Source: CBDCRK01 sp965220955
GTDB lineage: Bacteria; Desulfobacterota; Binatia; Bin18; CBDCRK01
DNA: 64,000 nt
Reading direction: 5' to 3'
Assembly (NCBI GenBank): GCA_965220955.1
Contig: CBDCRK010000030.1
Location: forward strand, 186,001 to 250,000
Part shown: piece after piece, positions 1 to 8,526 of the stretch
How positions within the stretch are numbered: position 1 is the stretch's first letter
Layout: each line of letters opens with the position of its first letter
The notes under the pieces: generated by a model
Told to the model about the DNA's origin: nothing
What the model saw: the letters and a program-made list of their open reading frames with translations, nothing else
Database searches by the model: none
Made by a program: the position numbers and the translations under genes

Positions 1-909
1 TCGATTCAGAGAGGCAAATCGTAGATGTTTAGCTTTTGAGACGACCGGTGTAAGCGCAGCCGAGGGCAGCTCTAGAGCTTGGCGTTTCCGTTCGCTCATG
101 AGAAAATAAGAAGCATCACCCGTTACTCCACCTAGACGAATCTTCGCGATGGAATTCAACGTGACCGTCGATGCAGCACCCGAAGCGCTTTTAATAGGAC
201 ATCTATGTCCGTTCATGCGGCCGCTCTGCGCTAGTCCTTTTATGAGTCCTTCTCGCGTTCCAAACCAGCGCCGACGCACCATGCACGGCTGCGACCTATA
301 ACCTCGTGCAACTGCCACCAGGGTGCCTTCTTGAACATCGTCAAAGAGCGGTCGCGTGCATCGATACAGCTCTAAGCTGCTAAAGGTTTCCCGCACCGCC
401 CGCCGTGTAGCGGCTGAATAATCTGCGAATTCAGCCGCCGAAGGTAAAATGAACGCAAGGCAGCCCCCGTCCTTAAGCAAGCCAAGGGAGGCGAGCACAA
501 AAGCGTACCAAACATTTGCGCCTCGACCGATGGGCCGACCACTGACATCCAGGACCGAGGCAGCCGATTTCTGTAGACTCGGCGGTAACCGCTTGATCGA
601 AATGAAGGGAGGATTACCCACAATGCGATCAAAGCGCTGTTCCGTCTCGCCGGCCCAGTGCAAGAAATCGACGCCGCGAAAGGTCGTCGCCAAACTGTCT
701 GCCGCCGAAGTTGCCGGGTCGAGATCAACGGCAACGATCCTCTCCTTCCGAACGCCTAAACGCGCAATTGCTTTAACGAATACACCCTTGCCATGCGATG
801 GCTCAAGCCACGACGCCCGCGGATCGTCGCCAAGGGCACGCACTATCGCCTCGGCCAGATCCGCGGGCGTGTACACTTTACAGGAGACTGGTGGAAGTGC
901 GAGTCTCAC
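1..909 (-). CDS. DNA adenine N6-methyltransferase, partial (runs off window)
   Basis: The minus strand is open from a GTG at 909 to the first base of the window, giving 303 codons without a stop. The N-terminal half has a class I methyltransferase layout: an SAM-binding motif I-like EPSHGKGVFVKAI near residues 38-50, an acidic VDLDPAT strand end near residue 60, and a clear catalytic motif IV NPPFISIKRL near residue 100, followed by a TaqI/Eco57I-like core (KDGGCLAFILPSAAEF). The NPPF motif is characteristic of amino-methyltransferases acting on adenine. A target-recognition domain would be expected in the part not visible. It lies 22 bp after the preceding gene, on the same strand, and is the fourth gene of the operon starting at 4871. 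The GTG start is chosen because an in-frame TAG lies shortly upstream; a TTG at 915 is an alternative. The family call is confident; the recognition sequence and any nuclease activity cannot be seen. Confidence 0.82.
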   Translation of the reverse strand, partial: MRLALPPVSCKVYTPADLAEAIVRALGDDPRASWLEPSHGKGVFVKAIARLGVRKERIVAVDLDPATSAADSLATTFRGVDFLHWAGETEQRFDRIVGNPPFISIKRLPPSLQKSAASVLDVSGRPIGRGANVWYAFVLASLGLLKDGGCLAFILPSAAEFADYSAATRRAVRETFSSLELYRCTRPLFDDVQEGTLVAVARGYRSQPCMVRRRWFGTREGLIKGLAQSGRMNGHRCPIKSASGAASTVTLNSIAKIRLGGVTGDASYFLMSERKRQALELPSAALTPVVSKAKHLRFASLNR

Positions 910-931
910 GAGCAACTCAGTTCGCTAACGT

Positions 932-1672
932 TTAACCAACATAGAACTCGTCGGCCAGCGTTCGGCTACCCTTCGTGTCAGTGATGACCTGGACACATTT
1001 TTCGTAAAATGGTCGCAGTATAAGAGCTTCATGAGTCCGGACTATACCTCGCCATTCGTTGCTCGCTCGAAACTTCACCGAGTGAGGGTCGGGGAACTCA
1101 TGCAAGGCCATGTCGACGAGTAGCGCCAGCGACATTGGCCAGAAGAAAATCCGCGGCTCCGAAAGCCATGGGTGCATTTGATCCAACTGCGTCTGCCGAC
1201 AGCCCATCGTCGCCATGTGAGGGACCATTTCACCGCAATACTGGAGATGACACGTTGGGTGTTCTTGTCGTCGAACCTGTTCATCGGTGCTTGCTATCGC
1301 GACATCGAAATGAAACTTGCGCAATATCGATGGATGTTTCGCTCGGATTCGGCAAACGGCAAGGCAATAGGACACGTTGCTGTATTTGCCCTTTGTTAGC
1401 TCAATTCGGGCAGCGACCACCAACTGGAGATTAGGCTTCTGCCTGGCACTTACACCGCTTTTGCTGAGCATCGCCGCGTGGTAGATATTAAAGTACGAAA
1501 AGAACTCGAAGCCAGAAGGGGAGTTTTTATTTATATTGTAATACTTTTTCGTATCTTGAGCGAAGGTGGAGTGCTTCTCCGTAATGTAGGGATTGTTCAT
1601 CAAGTGATTCAATACCCTAAGTTCGCTCTTAATGAGTTCGCTAGGAGAAGGGTAAAAGTCTGAAAGCTCCAT
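932..1672 (-). CDS. Conserved-looking hypothetical protein of the sensor/methylase operon
   Basis: A protein of 246 residues that I do not recognise. The start is placed at the ATG at 1672, whose A is the last base of the TGA of the upstream receiver-like gene (TGATG overlap), which implies translational coupling; the reading frame is open a further 24 codons upstream. The sequence is soluble and mixed alpha/beta, without signal peptide or membrane segment. Visible conserved-looking patches are KFHFDVAI, HPTCHLQYCGE and SEPRIFFWPMSL, a His/Pro-rich pattern that resembles small uncharacterised proteins found beside defence genes (DUF2290-like is one possibility, held with low confidence). It sits between a receiver-like protein and a DNA methyltransferase, so an accessory or effector role in that system is inferred from context only. 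Confidence 0.7.
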   Translation of the reverse strand: MELSDFYPSPSELIKSELRVLNHLMNNPYITEKHSTFAQDTKKYYNINKNSPSGFEFFSYFNIYHAAMLSKSGVSARQKPNLQLVVAARIELTKGKYSNVSYCLAVCRIRAKHPSILRKFHFDVAIASTDEQVRRQEHPTCHLQYCGEMVPHMATMGCRQTQLDQMHPWLSEPRIFFWPMSLALLVDMALHEFPDPHSVKFRASNEWRGIVRTHEALILRPFYEKCVQVITDTKGSRTLADEFYVG

Positions 1673-2640
1673 CACTTCTCTTGCATCATCCGAATATCCT
1701 CGAAGTATAGCTCTCGTTTGTACCGGGGATGGAGGATACTGCACTTCAAGTGCATTGCCCGTCTGTCGTCGATCATCTCATCAAGATACGCGACGGTCTC
1801 AGGATACGCGTCGTGGCACACGTGGCAGCGACTGAAGTTTTGCTCTTTGATGCCTGACAGCCGCCTGCCGGTCTGCCAAGGCATTTCTCCAAGCTTCGGT
1901 TCACATTGCTTATACAACAGCTCGGACAGCCGGCTCGACCACCAGCGCGGATCATCGTCCCGGGCAAAGACACCACTGTACTTTCCCTTTTCGAAGCCTC
2001 CGGAGATCTTTTGAAATCCCGGCTCGTTAAGGCCGAGGAAGGTGGTCGCCCATAAACTGTCATACAGAAATCCGGGCCGATCCATAAGATGGTCGACCCA
2101 ACTGAATAGGTGTGACGCAAGGCTCGCATCGCGGAAGGACTCTTTCAAATCGCCAGGCAGAGCAGCCACTAATCGCTCTATCTCGTCTTCCGGCGGCTTC
2201 AACAGCTTGACTAGATCCCGCGCCTTCTTTGCCTTCGCTTTCGTGACAACGGCGAAGTCCTGAGAGATAGATTCAATACGGGGGAGGTATTTACCAAAGT
2301 CAACGAACGGGTAGAGGACATCGTATGTTCGCCGCGTTCTGATATCTATGCCCTGAACGTTGTCCACGTTTGTGACGCCAACAACGGGGCAAGCTGGCCA
2401 TTGTGCCTTAATGGCTTCTGCAATGGTGCTCCCTCTCTGGAAGAGCGGGTTTGTAGTGGCCGTCTGATCCAATATGTGATCAAGAATTACAAGCGGAGGC
2501 TGTGGACCTTTTAGAAGATCCTCGACCTTCTTCGCGAGGTCCTCATTCCGGACGTCGACAAACCTGGCACCAAGATCGTCCGCCGTACTCGCCCGGTCAG
2601 GATTGTCGTCAACCCACACTATCGTCTTAGATGTCTTCAT
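1672..2640 (-). CDS. Receiver-like protein with Cys/His-rich C-terminus
   Basis: A 322-residue protein whose first ~125 residues look like a two-component receiver domain. IVWVDDNP gives the acidic pair D11/D12, VILDHILD gives a candidate phospho-acceptor D54, VVGVTN gives T90, and a Lys is present near 117. The middle third (about 150-270) is an all-alpha region I cannot assign. The C-terminus holds a CxxC followed by HxxC (FSRCHVCHDAY ... HLKC), probably a small zinc-binding module. Its ATG overlaps the stop of the upstream sensor gene by four bases (ATGA) and its stop overlaps the next ATG, so the three proteins should be made in fixed proportion. Receiver proteins normally end in a DNA-binding or enzymatic domain; here that place is taken by the unknown region, so the output is not obvious. 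Confidence 0.75.
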   Translation of the reverse strand: MKTSKTIVWVDDNPDRASTADDLGARFVDVRNEDLAKKVEDLLKGPQPPLVILDHILDQTATTNPLFQRGSTIAEAIKAQWPACPVVGVTNVDNVQGIDIRTRRTYDVLYPFVDFGKYLPRIESISQDFAVVTKAKAKKARDLVKLLKPPEDEIERLVAALPGDLKESFRDASLASHLFSWVDHLMDRPGFLYDSLWATTFLGLNEPGFQKISGGFEKGKYSGVFARDDDPRWWSSRLSELLYKQCEPKLGEMPWQTGRRLSGIKEQNFSRCHVCHDAYPETVAYLDEMIDDRRAMHLKCSILHPRYKRELYFEDIRMMQEK

Positions 2641-4871
2641 GGCATCACAATCTCAATGTCGGCCTTCCATCCGTTAGGCGGTGTAACGAAGCGAATGGTG
2701 CCGCCTCGGTAGGAAAGAATCTCCCTTGCGATACTAAGCCCCAGTCCGCTCCCCGTCCCAACAATGTACTGATCTTCTGGATTGAGCTTCGCATCGAGAC
2801 CACGATAGAGTCGCTTGTCCGGATCTGAAACGAATGGAGCGAAGACTTGCTCGTAGTGCTCTTCGTCAAGTCCGATTCCGGAATCGCGGACGTTCAAAAC
2901 AACTTGAGAACCTCGACGCTCGGCAGCCACCATCACTCTCTTGCGGCCTCCGGCTGCAATTACCGATTTAATAGCGTTTGACAAGACATTGAGAAGCACG
3001 GCGAAGAGTTCTGCCTCGAGCATGGGTCCAACTTGAAGGGTTCCCGACACATGATCGATCTCGATCCCATAGCTGTTGGTAATGAGGTCGAAACACCGAA
3101 TCGCTCTTTCCAGACGTGGTCGGAGCGTTAAGCGGGCTGCTTCGGATCTGCGACTGTTCACAGAGATCAGCGAAGTCATGGACAGCAGATCGAGGAATCG
3201 CTTCTTCGTTGCGCCGAATTCATCTCGAATTTCAGCAAGCTTTCTGGCTTCTGCTTCATTGACGTGACGTTGCACTCGGTCAAGAGAGATGCTCACCTGT
3301 TCGAGCCAACTCAGAAGTGACTTTACCTCGTGTGAAAAGATTAACAGCAAAGTGGAGGTGGATGCGACTAGCTGGAGGTGCCGCAATTCCTCACGACTAG
3401 AAGCTTCATGCTTCTCGATCGCCTGCGTGGCTGTTCGAAAGGAGCGCAAAACCCGTTGACGCTCGGCAGTTGCCAGCTGCGGAGCTAGGTTTCGGACTTC
3501 GCTCTCCACCACACGGATCGCTGTGGCCACGACCTCCTTCGGATCGACTGTATGTTTGAGTTGGGTCTCTAAGTCCTCCCGCGCGCGATGTGCCTCTTCC
3601 TTAGCGGCGAGCCCTCGCGCGTACTCGCGGTAGATTGTTGACCAGTCGATAGCGAATCTGATTACTTCCCGCAATGATTCGATCCCGGCCTCGCCGACGA
3701 ATCCTTCTCGGCTAGCCTTCAGCTCAAAGCCGTGAGCGCGCTCACCAATTTCGACATCGCCGATATAGCTCTTGCTCGACAAAAGGGACAGCAACGCCCT
3801 CTGAGGATTCACGCCTCTCAACTTCGCAGCAAACGGCTGAAGGATTTCTGATAACGCGCTCCTCCGCAAGCCACGGTCGCGGTCGATATTAAGCCAATCA
3901 TTGCCTGGTTCACCGTATGGATACACTCTAAACCCTTTGTACCGCACGTAGACGCCACCCCAGTCATTGACGATCTCGGACAAGCTTCCCTTTGAAATCA
4001 CCTCACGGTTTCTCATCTCGTCACGATCTATTGGCATGATGCCGATTGTCGCAGAAACGCTTGCCAAGTCTGGTAGCTTCTCAGGGTAAGTGATCGTCTT
4101 TTCCCCAACTTTCAAGGCATTCAGCTTACATGTTACTTCCCCACTGTTATTCACCCGCAGCCGTAAATCCCCCCAACCAGCAGACAAAAGCCGCTCCCGT
4201 AGATTGCTGATCTCCTCGTTGAAGCCAGGTGCCTCCAGGCTGACGTTGAAGCCAGGATCCTCCTTAAACCCTGCGCGCTTTCTACCACGGTTGGCGACCA
4301 GGACGGCGAGTTGGCGTTTGAGAAAGTCATACCCTCGCTTAGTCCACTCGTCGATGGGGCTCCCACTGATAATTAAGGTCGTGCTAGGAGTTGCGCCCTC
4401 CAGCCGTCTACGGTCTCCTACGCACTCGATCTTGGTGATCTCTTGGCCTGGCTTAAACTTTAGCCAATCAAATGAAACTTCCGTCTGCTCAAAATAACCG
4501 CCATTTATAGCGGCAGTCGTAACAAGCTCAAGTCGCGTGCCAAGGCGGCGACAACTAAAACGGCCAATTCCCTTCGAGCCAGTCCGAGGGCGACCATAAC
4601 GCTGCGAAACTTGGTGAGCCTGTTTATGCGTCGTCGCGATGCGCATCCAGTAGTTTTCGACGTCGTGAAAGGCCATGCCCGAGCCATTGTCGACAACGTG
4701 CACTTGAGGACCCTGTGGCAGATCTGGCACGATTTTGACCGTGATAAGGGTAGCGTCGGCGTCGTAGGCGTTTTTCACTAGTTCGACCAAGGCTATGTGG
4801 GGCGTTTCGACAAGCTTCTCGCCCAGCTCCGACAGGAGAGCGCTATCAACGGTGAAGGTAAGTGCTGGCAT
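2637..4871 (-). CDS. Sensor protein with N-terminal MutL/Hsp90-like ATPase and C-terminal histidine kinase
   Basis: A 744-residue soluble protein carrying two GHKL-type ATP-binding modules. The first (about residues 10-210) is MutL/Hsp90-like: ELVKNAYDADA (E30, N34), VVDNGSGM (D61-x-G-x-G) and TGSKGIGRFS near residue 98. After a linker (about 280-500, partly coiled coil around 420-500) comes a histidine-kinase core: H-box IFSHEVKSLL with H514, N-box LLNVLSNAIKS with N632, G1 box VRDSGIGLDEE at D663, F-box VFAPFVSD, and G2 box GTGSGLGLSIAREIL near 705. No membrane segment or PAS-type input domain is seen, so the N-terminal ATPase probably is the sensory or clamp-like part. It is the first gene of the operon, with the receiver-like gene overlapping it by four bases; the phosphotransfer partner is therefore presumably that protein. 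Confidence 0.85.
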   Translation of the reverse strand: MPALTFTVDSALLSELGEKLVETPHIALVELVKNAYDADATLITVKIVPDLPQGPQVHVVDNGSGMAFHDVENYWMRIATTHKQAHQVSQRYGRPRTGSKGIGRFSCRRLGTRLELVTTAAINGGYFEQTEVSFDWLKFKPGQEITKIECVGDRRRLEGATPSTTLIISGSPIDEWTKRGYDFLKRQLAVLVANRGRKRAGFKEDPGFNVSLEAPGFNEEISNLRERLLSAGWGDLRLRVNNSGEVTCKLNALKVGEKTITYPEKLPDLASVSATIGIMPIDRDEMRNREVISKGSLSEIVNDWGGVYVRYKGFRVYPYGEPGNDWLNIDRDRGLRRSALSEILQPFAAKLRGVNPQRALLSLLSSKSYIGDVEIGERAHGFELKASREGFVGEAGIESLREVIRFAIDWSTIYREYARGLAAKEEAHRAREDLETQLKHTVDPKEVVATAIRVVESEVRNLAPQLATAERQRVLRSFRTATQAIEKHEASSREELRHLQLVASTSTLLLIFSHEVKSLLSWLEQVSISLDRVQRHVNEAEARKLAEIRDEFGATKKRFLDLLSMTSLISVNSRRSEAARLTLRPRLERAIRCFDLITNSYGIEIDHVSGTLQVGPMLEAELFAVLLNVLSNAIKSVIAAGGRKRVMVAAERRGSQVVLNVRDSGIGLDEEHYEQVFAPFVSDPDKRLYRGLDAKLNPEDQYIVGTGSGLGLSIAREILSYRGGTIRFVTPPNGWKADIEIVMP

Positions 4872-5176
4872 TATCGAACCAACGCAAGCCTCTTGAGTAG
4901 CCTCACGCGCCGCCTAATAACAATTCGGCTGCCTAATGAAGCTGGCAAACCCTGCAGTCCCCGAAGCCTAGACCAGAATCCTAGAAACACCTCTGGTCGT
5001 CGAAAACACCCCTAACTCTAGCACCCTTATTGACCAAGCTGCAAGCAGTATCGTCACTCTCCTTTTGTACCCACGCGCCTCCCCTTTGTTTTGATAATCA
5101 GGGAATGGTAAAGGAAGATTGCAACAGAAAGATTCTTTCCCAGGAGGGACTGGCTCAGAATGCTCAGGAGGACCCC
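4872..5176. other. Divergent intergenic region
   Basis: Separates the minus-strand sensor operon from the plus-strand amidohydrolase operon. It contains the 72-bp element also found at 9793 and a strong ribosome-binding site (CAGGAGG at 5165-5171) five bases before the ATG at 5177. The frame is open upstream of that ATG, but the upstream translation does not look like family sequence. I see no clear sigma70 promoter. Confidence 0.5.
5046..5117 (+). repeat. 72-bp upstream element, copy 1
   Basis: Matches 9793-9864 without gaps at 60 of 72 positions. The best conserved parts are CTCCCCTTTGTTTTG and CAGGGAATGGTA. It lies about 60 bp before the amidohydrolase start. It could be a shared promoter or operator region, or an old duplicated intergenic sequence. 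Confidence 0.75.
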
Positions 5177-6118
5177 ATGATTCTTGACTGTCACATGCAT
5201 TCGTGGCGATATCCACAGCATTTTCGTCGCGAGGTAATGCTGGCCAATCAGCCAGCACGGCGCCGCAGCTGGTCAGAGGCCCAGTTTACCGCCATGTGGG
5301 ATCTACCCATCGAGGCCTATTTGCAAGAGATGGAAGGAGGTGAAGTGAGCAAGGCTCTCCTTCTGGGCCTCAGGGCTGGCGGCAGCCTGGGTATTGAGGT
5401 GACCAACGACTATTTAGCCCAGACGGCTAAAGCCCACCCGGATAGGCTGGCCTGGGCTTGCTGTGTGGTGCCGACTGAAGAGGGAGCGGCCGAGGAAGTG
5501 CACCGGTGCGTTACAGAGCTAGGTGCGGTTGCCCTGGGGGAGATCGGGCCGGCCTATGCCAGCTACCGGTTGGATGATCCCCTCTGCTTTCCCGTATACG
5601 AAGTCGCCCGCGATCTGGATGTTCCGCTCCTTATCCATGCCGGCCCAGTACAGGCCCGCTATGGCCATCTCAAATACGGCGATCTTGTGGCCGTGGACGA
5701 GGTGGCCATCCAGTTTCCCGAACTGAAGGTGGTGATCTGTCACCTGGGCTATTACCGGTATGAAGAGGCGGCCTTCCTGGTGGCCAAGCATGAAAACGTC
5801 TATGCCGATATCTCCTGGCTTCCCCAGCTTGCAGGGATGGACCGCCGAGGGCTCTCCCGCTATTTGCCTCCACTGGAATACCCCTATTACCACCTTATCC
5901 ATCCCTTACTCTACTATTTCACCCAGAGCTTTGGGTTAACGGATAAACTTCTATGGGGCACCGATTTTCCCGCAGGTTCACCCAAGACCTCGCTGGAGAG
6001 TGTGCGGGATATAAACGTCTGGCTAGAGCGGAACGGACTCCCTCGTTTGCCCCAGGAGGCTATCCACCGGCTGTTTCATGAGAACTGGCAAAGGGTGTTA
6101 ACCAAAGTGTCAATTTAA
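5177..6118 (+). CDS. Amidohydrolase-2 family metal-dependent hydrolase/decarboxylase
   Basis: A 313-residue TIM-barrel hydrolase of the amidohydrolase-2 (PF04909) group. MILDCHMHSW opens with the HxH metal ligands, LLIHAG (about residue 155) and VVICHLGYY supply the later His ligands, and LLWGTDFPAG supplies the conserved Asp near the end. Family members hydrolyse lactones and amides or decarboxylate aromatic or keto acids; the substrate cannot be read from sequence. The start at 5177 is preferred over the upstream in-frame start because it has an AGGAGG five bases away and places the HxH motif at the N-terminus, as is usual. It is followed by a SnoaL-like gene and a ThDP-dependent enzyme on the same strand, suggesting a small catabolic operon. 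Cytoplasmic. Confidence 0.88.
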   Translation: MILDCHMHSWRYPQHFRREVMLANQPARRRSWSEAQFTAMWDLPIEAYLQEMEGGEVSKALLLGLRAGGSLGIEVTNDYLAQTAKAHPDRLAWACCVVPTEEGAAEEVHRCVTELGAVALGEIGPAYASYRLDDPLCFPVYEVARDLDVPLLIHAGPVQARYGHLKYGDLVAVDEVAIQFPELKVVICHLGYYRYEEAAFLVAKHENVYADISWLPQLAGMDRRGLSRYLPPLEYPYYHLIHPLLYYFTQSFGLTDKLLWGTDFPAGSPKTSLESVRDINVWLERNGLPRLPQEAIHRLFHENWQRVLTKVSI

Positions 6119-6218
6119 TCGGGGGAAATGATAAGGGGCGCGGCGGTATGGTAAGAGATCGTAGCCCAGGGTTTGTTAAGCAACTAAAGCTAAACCGCAA
6201 GAAAAAAGGAGAAGCATT

Positions 6219-6713
6219 ATGGCAGACGAATGGATTGAGAAGCTGGCTATCCAAGAGTTGTTGGCTCGGTACGCGCATGCTATTGACGAGCTGGATCCCG
6301 AGGCCTGGGCACAGTGCTTCACCCCGGATGGTGTATTTCAGGTAGGAACCCGGGCAATGCGGGGCCAGACGGCTCTGCGAGGGTATGCCGAAGTCCATGT
6401 CCGAGAAGTTCGTTGTAGGCATATGACGGGGAATTACCTCTATGAGATCAACGGCCACGAAGCAACCGGACGTGCCAGTGTCTTGGCCACGCTGGCCACA
6501 CCTAGTGGTTATAAGATCTTTGCCCAGGGCGGATATGTAGATCGGCTGGTCAAGCAGGCCGGGCAGTGGCGTATTGCTTATCGGCGCGTGGTAATCGACG
6601 GACTTGCCTCGGAGCCGGAAAAGATTGTTAGCTTGGCCGACCCGGAGGTTGCGGTGCTCCTTCAGCCTCTGCTTGATGCCTCGGTTCGGCTTGGCGAGGA
6701 GCTGGAAGCCTAA
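6219..6713 (+). CDS. SnoaL-like (NTF2-fold) protein
   Basis: A 164-residue protein of the SnoaL_4 group. The N-terminal LAIQELLARYAHAIDELD helix, the WAQCFTPDGVF strand and the closing GQWRIAYRRVVID segment are typical of this cone-shaped alpha+beta fold. The fold serves as dehydratase, hydroxylase-associated or cyclase subunits in aromatic and steroid metabolism; no fixed activity can be assigned. A purine-rich AAAAAAGGAGAAG sits just before the ATG. It lies 100 bp after the amidohydrolase gene and 91 bp before the ThDP enzyme on the same strand. Confidence 0.85.
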   Translation: MADEWIEKLAIQELLARYAHAIDELDPEAWAQCFTPDGVFQVGTRAMRGQTALRGYAEVHVREVRCRHMTGNYLYEINGHEATGRASVLATLATPSGYKIFAQGGYVDRLVKQAGQWRIAYRRVVIDGLASEPEKIVSLADPEVAVLLQPLLDASVRLGEELEA

Positions 6714-6804
6714 TCAACCCATTTTTCACCGGCTCCGACTATCCACAGGCAGAGGAAAATGAAGTAGAGAAAGAGCTGAGTTATCTTGCTGAAGGAGAGG
6801 AACC

Positions 6805-8442
6805 ATGGCAAAAATCACCGGCAACCAATTGATTGTCAGAGCCCTGAAAGACGAGGGGGTCGATACCATCTTCTATCTTGCTAGTGCCCCCACAGCGGAT
6901 GTTGCCAGACTCTTTTTCGAAGCGGGGATTCGCTTAATTGCGTTTCGTCATGAACAAGGGGCCTCATTTGCGGCACACGCCTACAGCCGGGTAAGCGGCA
7001 AGCCCGGGGTGTGCTGTGCCGAGGCCGGGCCGGGGGTAACAAACTTAGTAACCGGTGTGGGCAATGCATTTGCCGACGCGGTACCGCTGGTTGCCTTAGG
7101 AGCCTTAAACACGCTGTTCCAGAAAGGGATGGGCACATTCCAGGAGCTCGATCAGGTGGGGATTTTCAAGCCCATTACCAAGTGGGCCGATCAGGTGGTC
7201 GACCCCAAACGGATTCCAGAAACGATCAATAAGGCGTTTCGTATGGCCACGGGCGGTCAGCCTGGCCCGGTCTATGTGGACCTCCCCATAGACATCCTCT
7301 ATACGGAAATGGAGGAGCACGAGGTGCTCTTTCCCAAAAATCCTCACAAAGTGGTGCGCCCCTCGGGCGATCCCGATCGGGTCAAGCAGGCCATCGCCCT
7401 TCTTAAAGACGCTCAGCGGCCCCTCATCCTTACTGGCACTGGGGTGCTGTGGTCGGGGGCGAGTGTAGAGCTTAAGGAGTTGGTGGAGCTCACCAGCATC
7501 CCCTTTTACACTACGCCCCAGGGCCGGGGGGTGATTCCCGAAGATCATCCGCTGTGCTTTCTGGGTGCGCGCAGCACCGCCTTTCGTGAAGCCGATGTGG
7601 TGTTGGTAATAGGGACGCGTCTTAACTTCATTGTTGGCTTTGGTCTGCCGCCCCGCTGGGCCGCAAACCTCAAAGTTATCCAGGTGGATATTGCTGATGA
7701 GGAAATTGGCCACAACCGTCCGGTGGACGTGGGCATTGTTGGTGATGCTCAGATGGCATTGCGCCAGCTGATCGAAGAAGCCCGTCCTGTTTTTCGTGGA
7801 TGCAGCGAGCTTTCCTGGGTGGAGAGACTCAGGCAGCAGGACAAGAGTGGGCAGGAGAAGTCTGCAGCTCTGCTCAACTCCGAGCAGATCCCAATCCATC
7901 CGCTGCGGCTGTGTAAAGAGGTACGCGATTTCATGGATCGGGAGGCAATTGTTGCGGTCGATGGCCACGAGACTCTTAACTTCGCCCGTCAGTCGGTCCC
8001 CACGTTTGTCCCGGGTCATCGGATGAACGCAGGACCCAACGGGTGTATGGGGGCGGCGGTGCCCTTTGGGTTAGGGGCCAAGGTGGCCAAGCCTGACGCT
8101 CAGGTCATTGTGCTAAGTGGGGATGGGTCATTTGGCATGAACGGGTTTGAGATCGACACCGCCATACGGCACAACCTTCCGGTGCTTATTGTTATCAACA
8201 ATAATGGTGGCTGGGCCGCCGAGGGAGTCATGTTTGGGCGGGAGCTGGGGGTTGGCCGGTATGAGAAGGTGGCAGAAGCATTGGGGGCTTACGGCGAATA
8301 TGTGGAGAGACCGCAGGATATTCGGTCGGCGCTCGAGCGGGCAGCCAAAGCAGTAGCAGAGGGCAAACCTGCGGTGATCAACGTGGTTACCGATCCCAGG
8401 GCCGCCTCTACCACCGCGCAGTTTGCTCCTCCTATTCGGTAA
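6805..8442 (+). CDS. Thiamine-diphosphate enzyme, acetolactate synthase/benzoylformate decarboxylase type
   Basis: A 545-residue enzyme with the three-domain ThDP decarboxylase/synthase layout. The Pyr domain contains the activating glutamate in FRHEQGASF (E50) and the AGPGVTNLVTG segment; the central domain follows at about 190-330; the PP domain has the diphosphate-binding motif GDGSFGMNGFEI near 438, ending in NNNGGW. The family condenses or decarboxylates 2-keto acids. The length and an Asn-Asn-Asn-Gly motif fit ThDP lyases of the IlvB superfamily, but no small regulatory subunit gene is next to it, so anabolic acetolactate synthase is less likely than a catabolic 2-keto-acid or 2-hydroxyacyl lyase. 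A GGAGAGG lies six bases before the ATG. Confidence 0.88.
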   Translation: MAKITGNQLIVRALKDEGVDTIFYLASAPTADVARLFFEAGIRLIAFRHEQGASFAAHAYSRVSGKPGVCCAEAGPGVTNLVTGVGNAFADAVPLVALGALNTLFQKGMGTFQELDQVGIFKPITKWADQVVDPKRIPETINKAFRMATGGQPGPVYVDLPIDILYTEMEEHEVLFPKNPHKVVRPSGDPDRVKQAIALLKDAQRPLILTGTGVLWSGASVELKELVELTSIPFYTTPQGRGVIPEDHPLCFLGARSTAFREADVVLVIGTRLNFIVGFGLPPRWAANLKVIQVDIADEEIGHNRPVDVGIVGDAQMALRQLIEEARPVFRGCSELSWVERLRQQDKSGQEKSAALLNSEQIPIHPLRLCKEVRDFMDREAIVAVDGHETLNFARQSVPTFVPGHRMNAGPNGCMGAAVPFGLGAKVAKPDAQVIVLSGDGSFGMNGFEIDTAIRHNLPVLIVINNNGGWAAEGVMFGRELGVGRYEKVAEALGAYGEYVERPQDIRSALERAAKAVAEGKPAVINVVTDPRAASTTAQFAPPIR

Positions 8443-8526
8443 AAGGAGCGGGAAGCTAAGGTGCAAGAATCACTACGAACTCTGAGGTAGCCCATACTGA
8501 GTTGAAGGGGGAGCCGAGGACTCTTT

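Noticed and set aside
449..928. Plus-strand open frame of 159 residues over the methyltransferase
   Set aside because: Low-complexity, Ser/Arg-rich translation; the minus strand in the same place encodes clear methyltransferase motifs.
5030..5176. N-terminal extension of the amidohydrolase
   Set aside because: The extension overlaps the conserved 72-bp upstream element and lacks family sequence, while an ATG with an ideal ribosome-binding site lies at 5177.
7105..8019. 304-residue minus-strand frame opposite the ThDP enzyme
   Set aside because: It is the antisense of a well-supported gene and shows no protein-family features.
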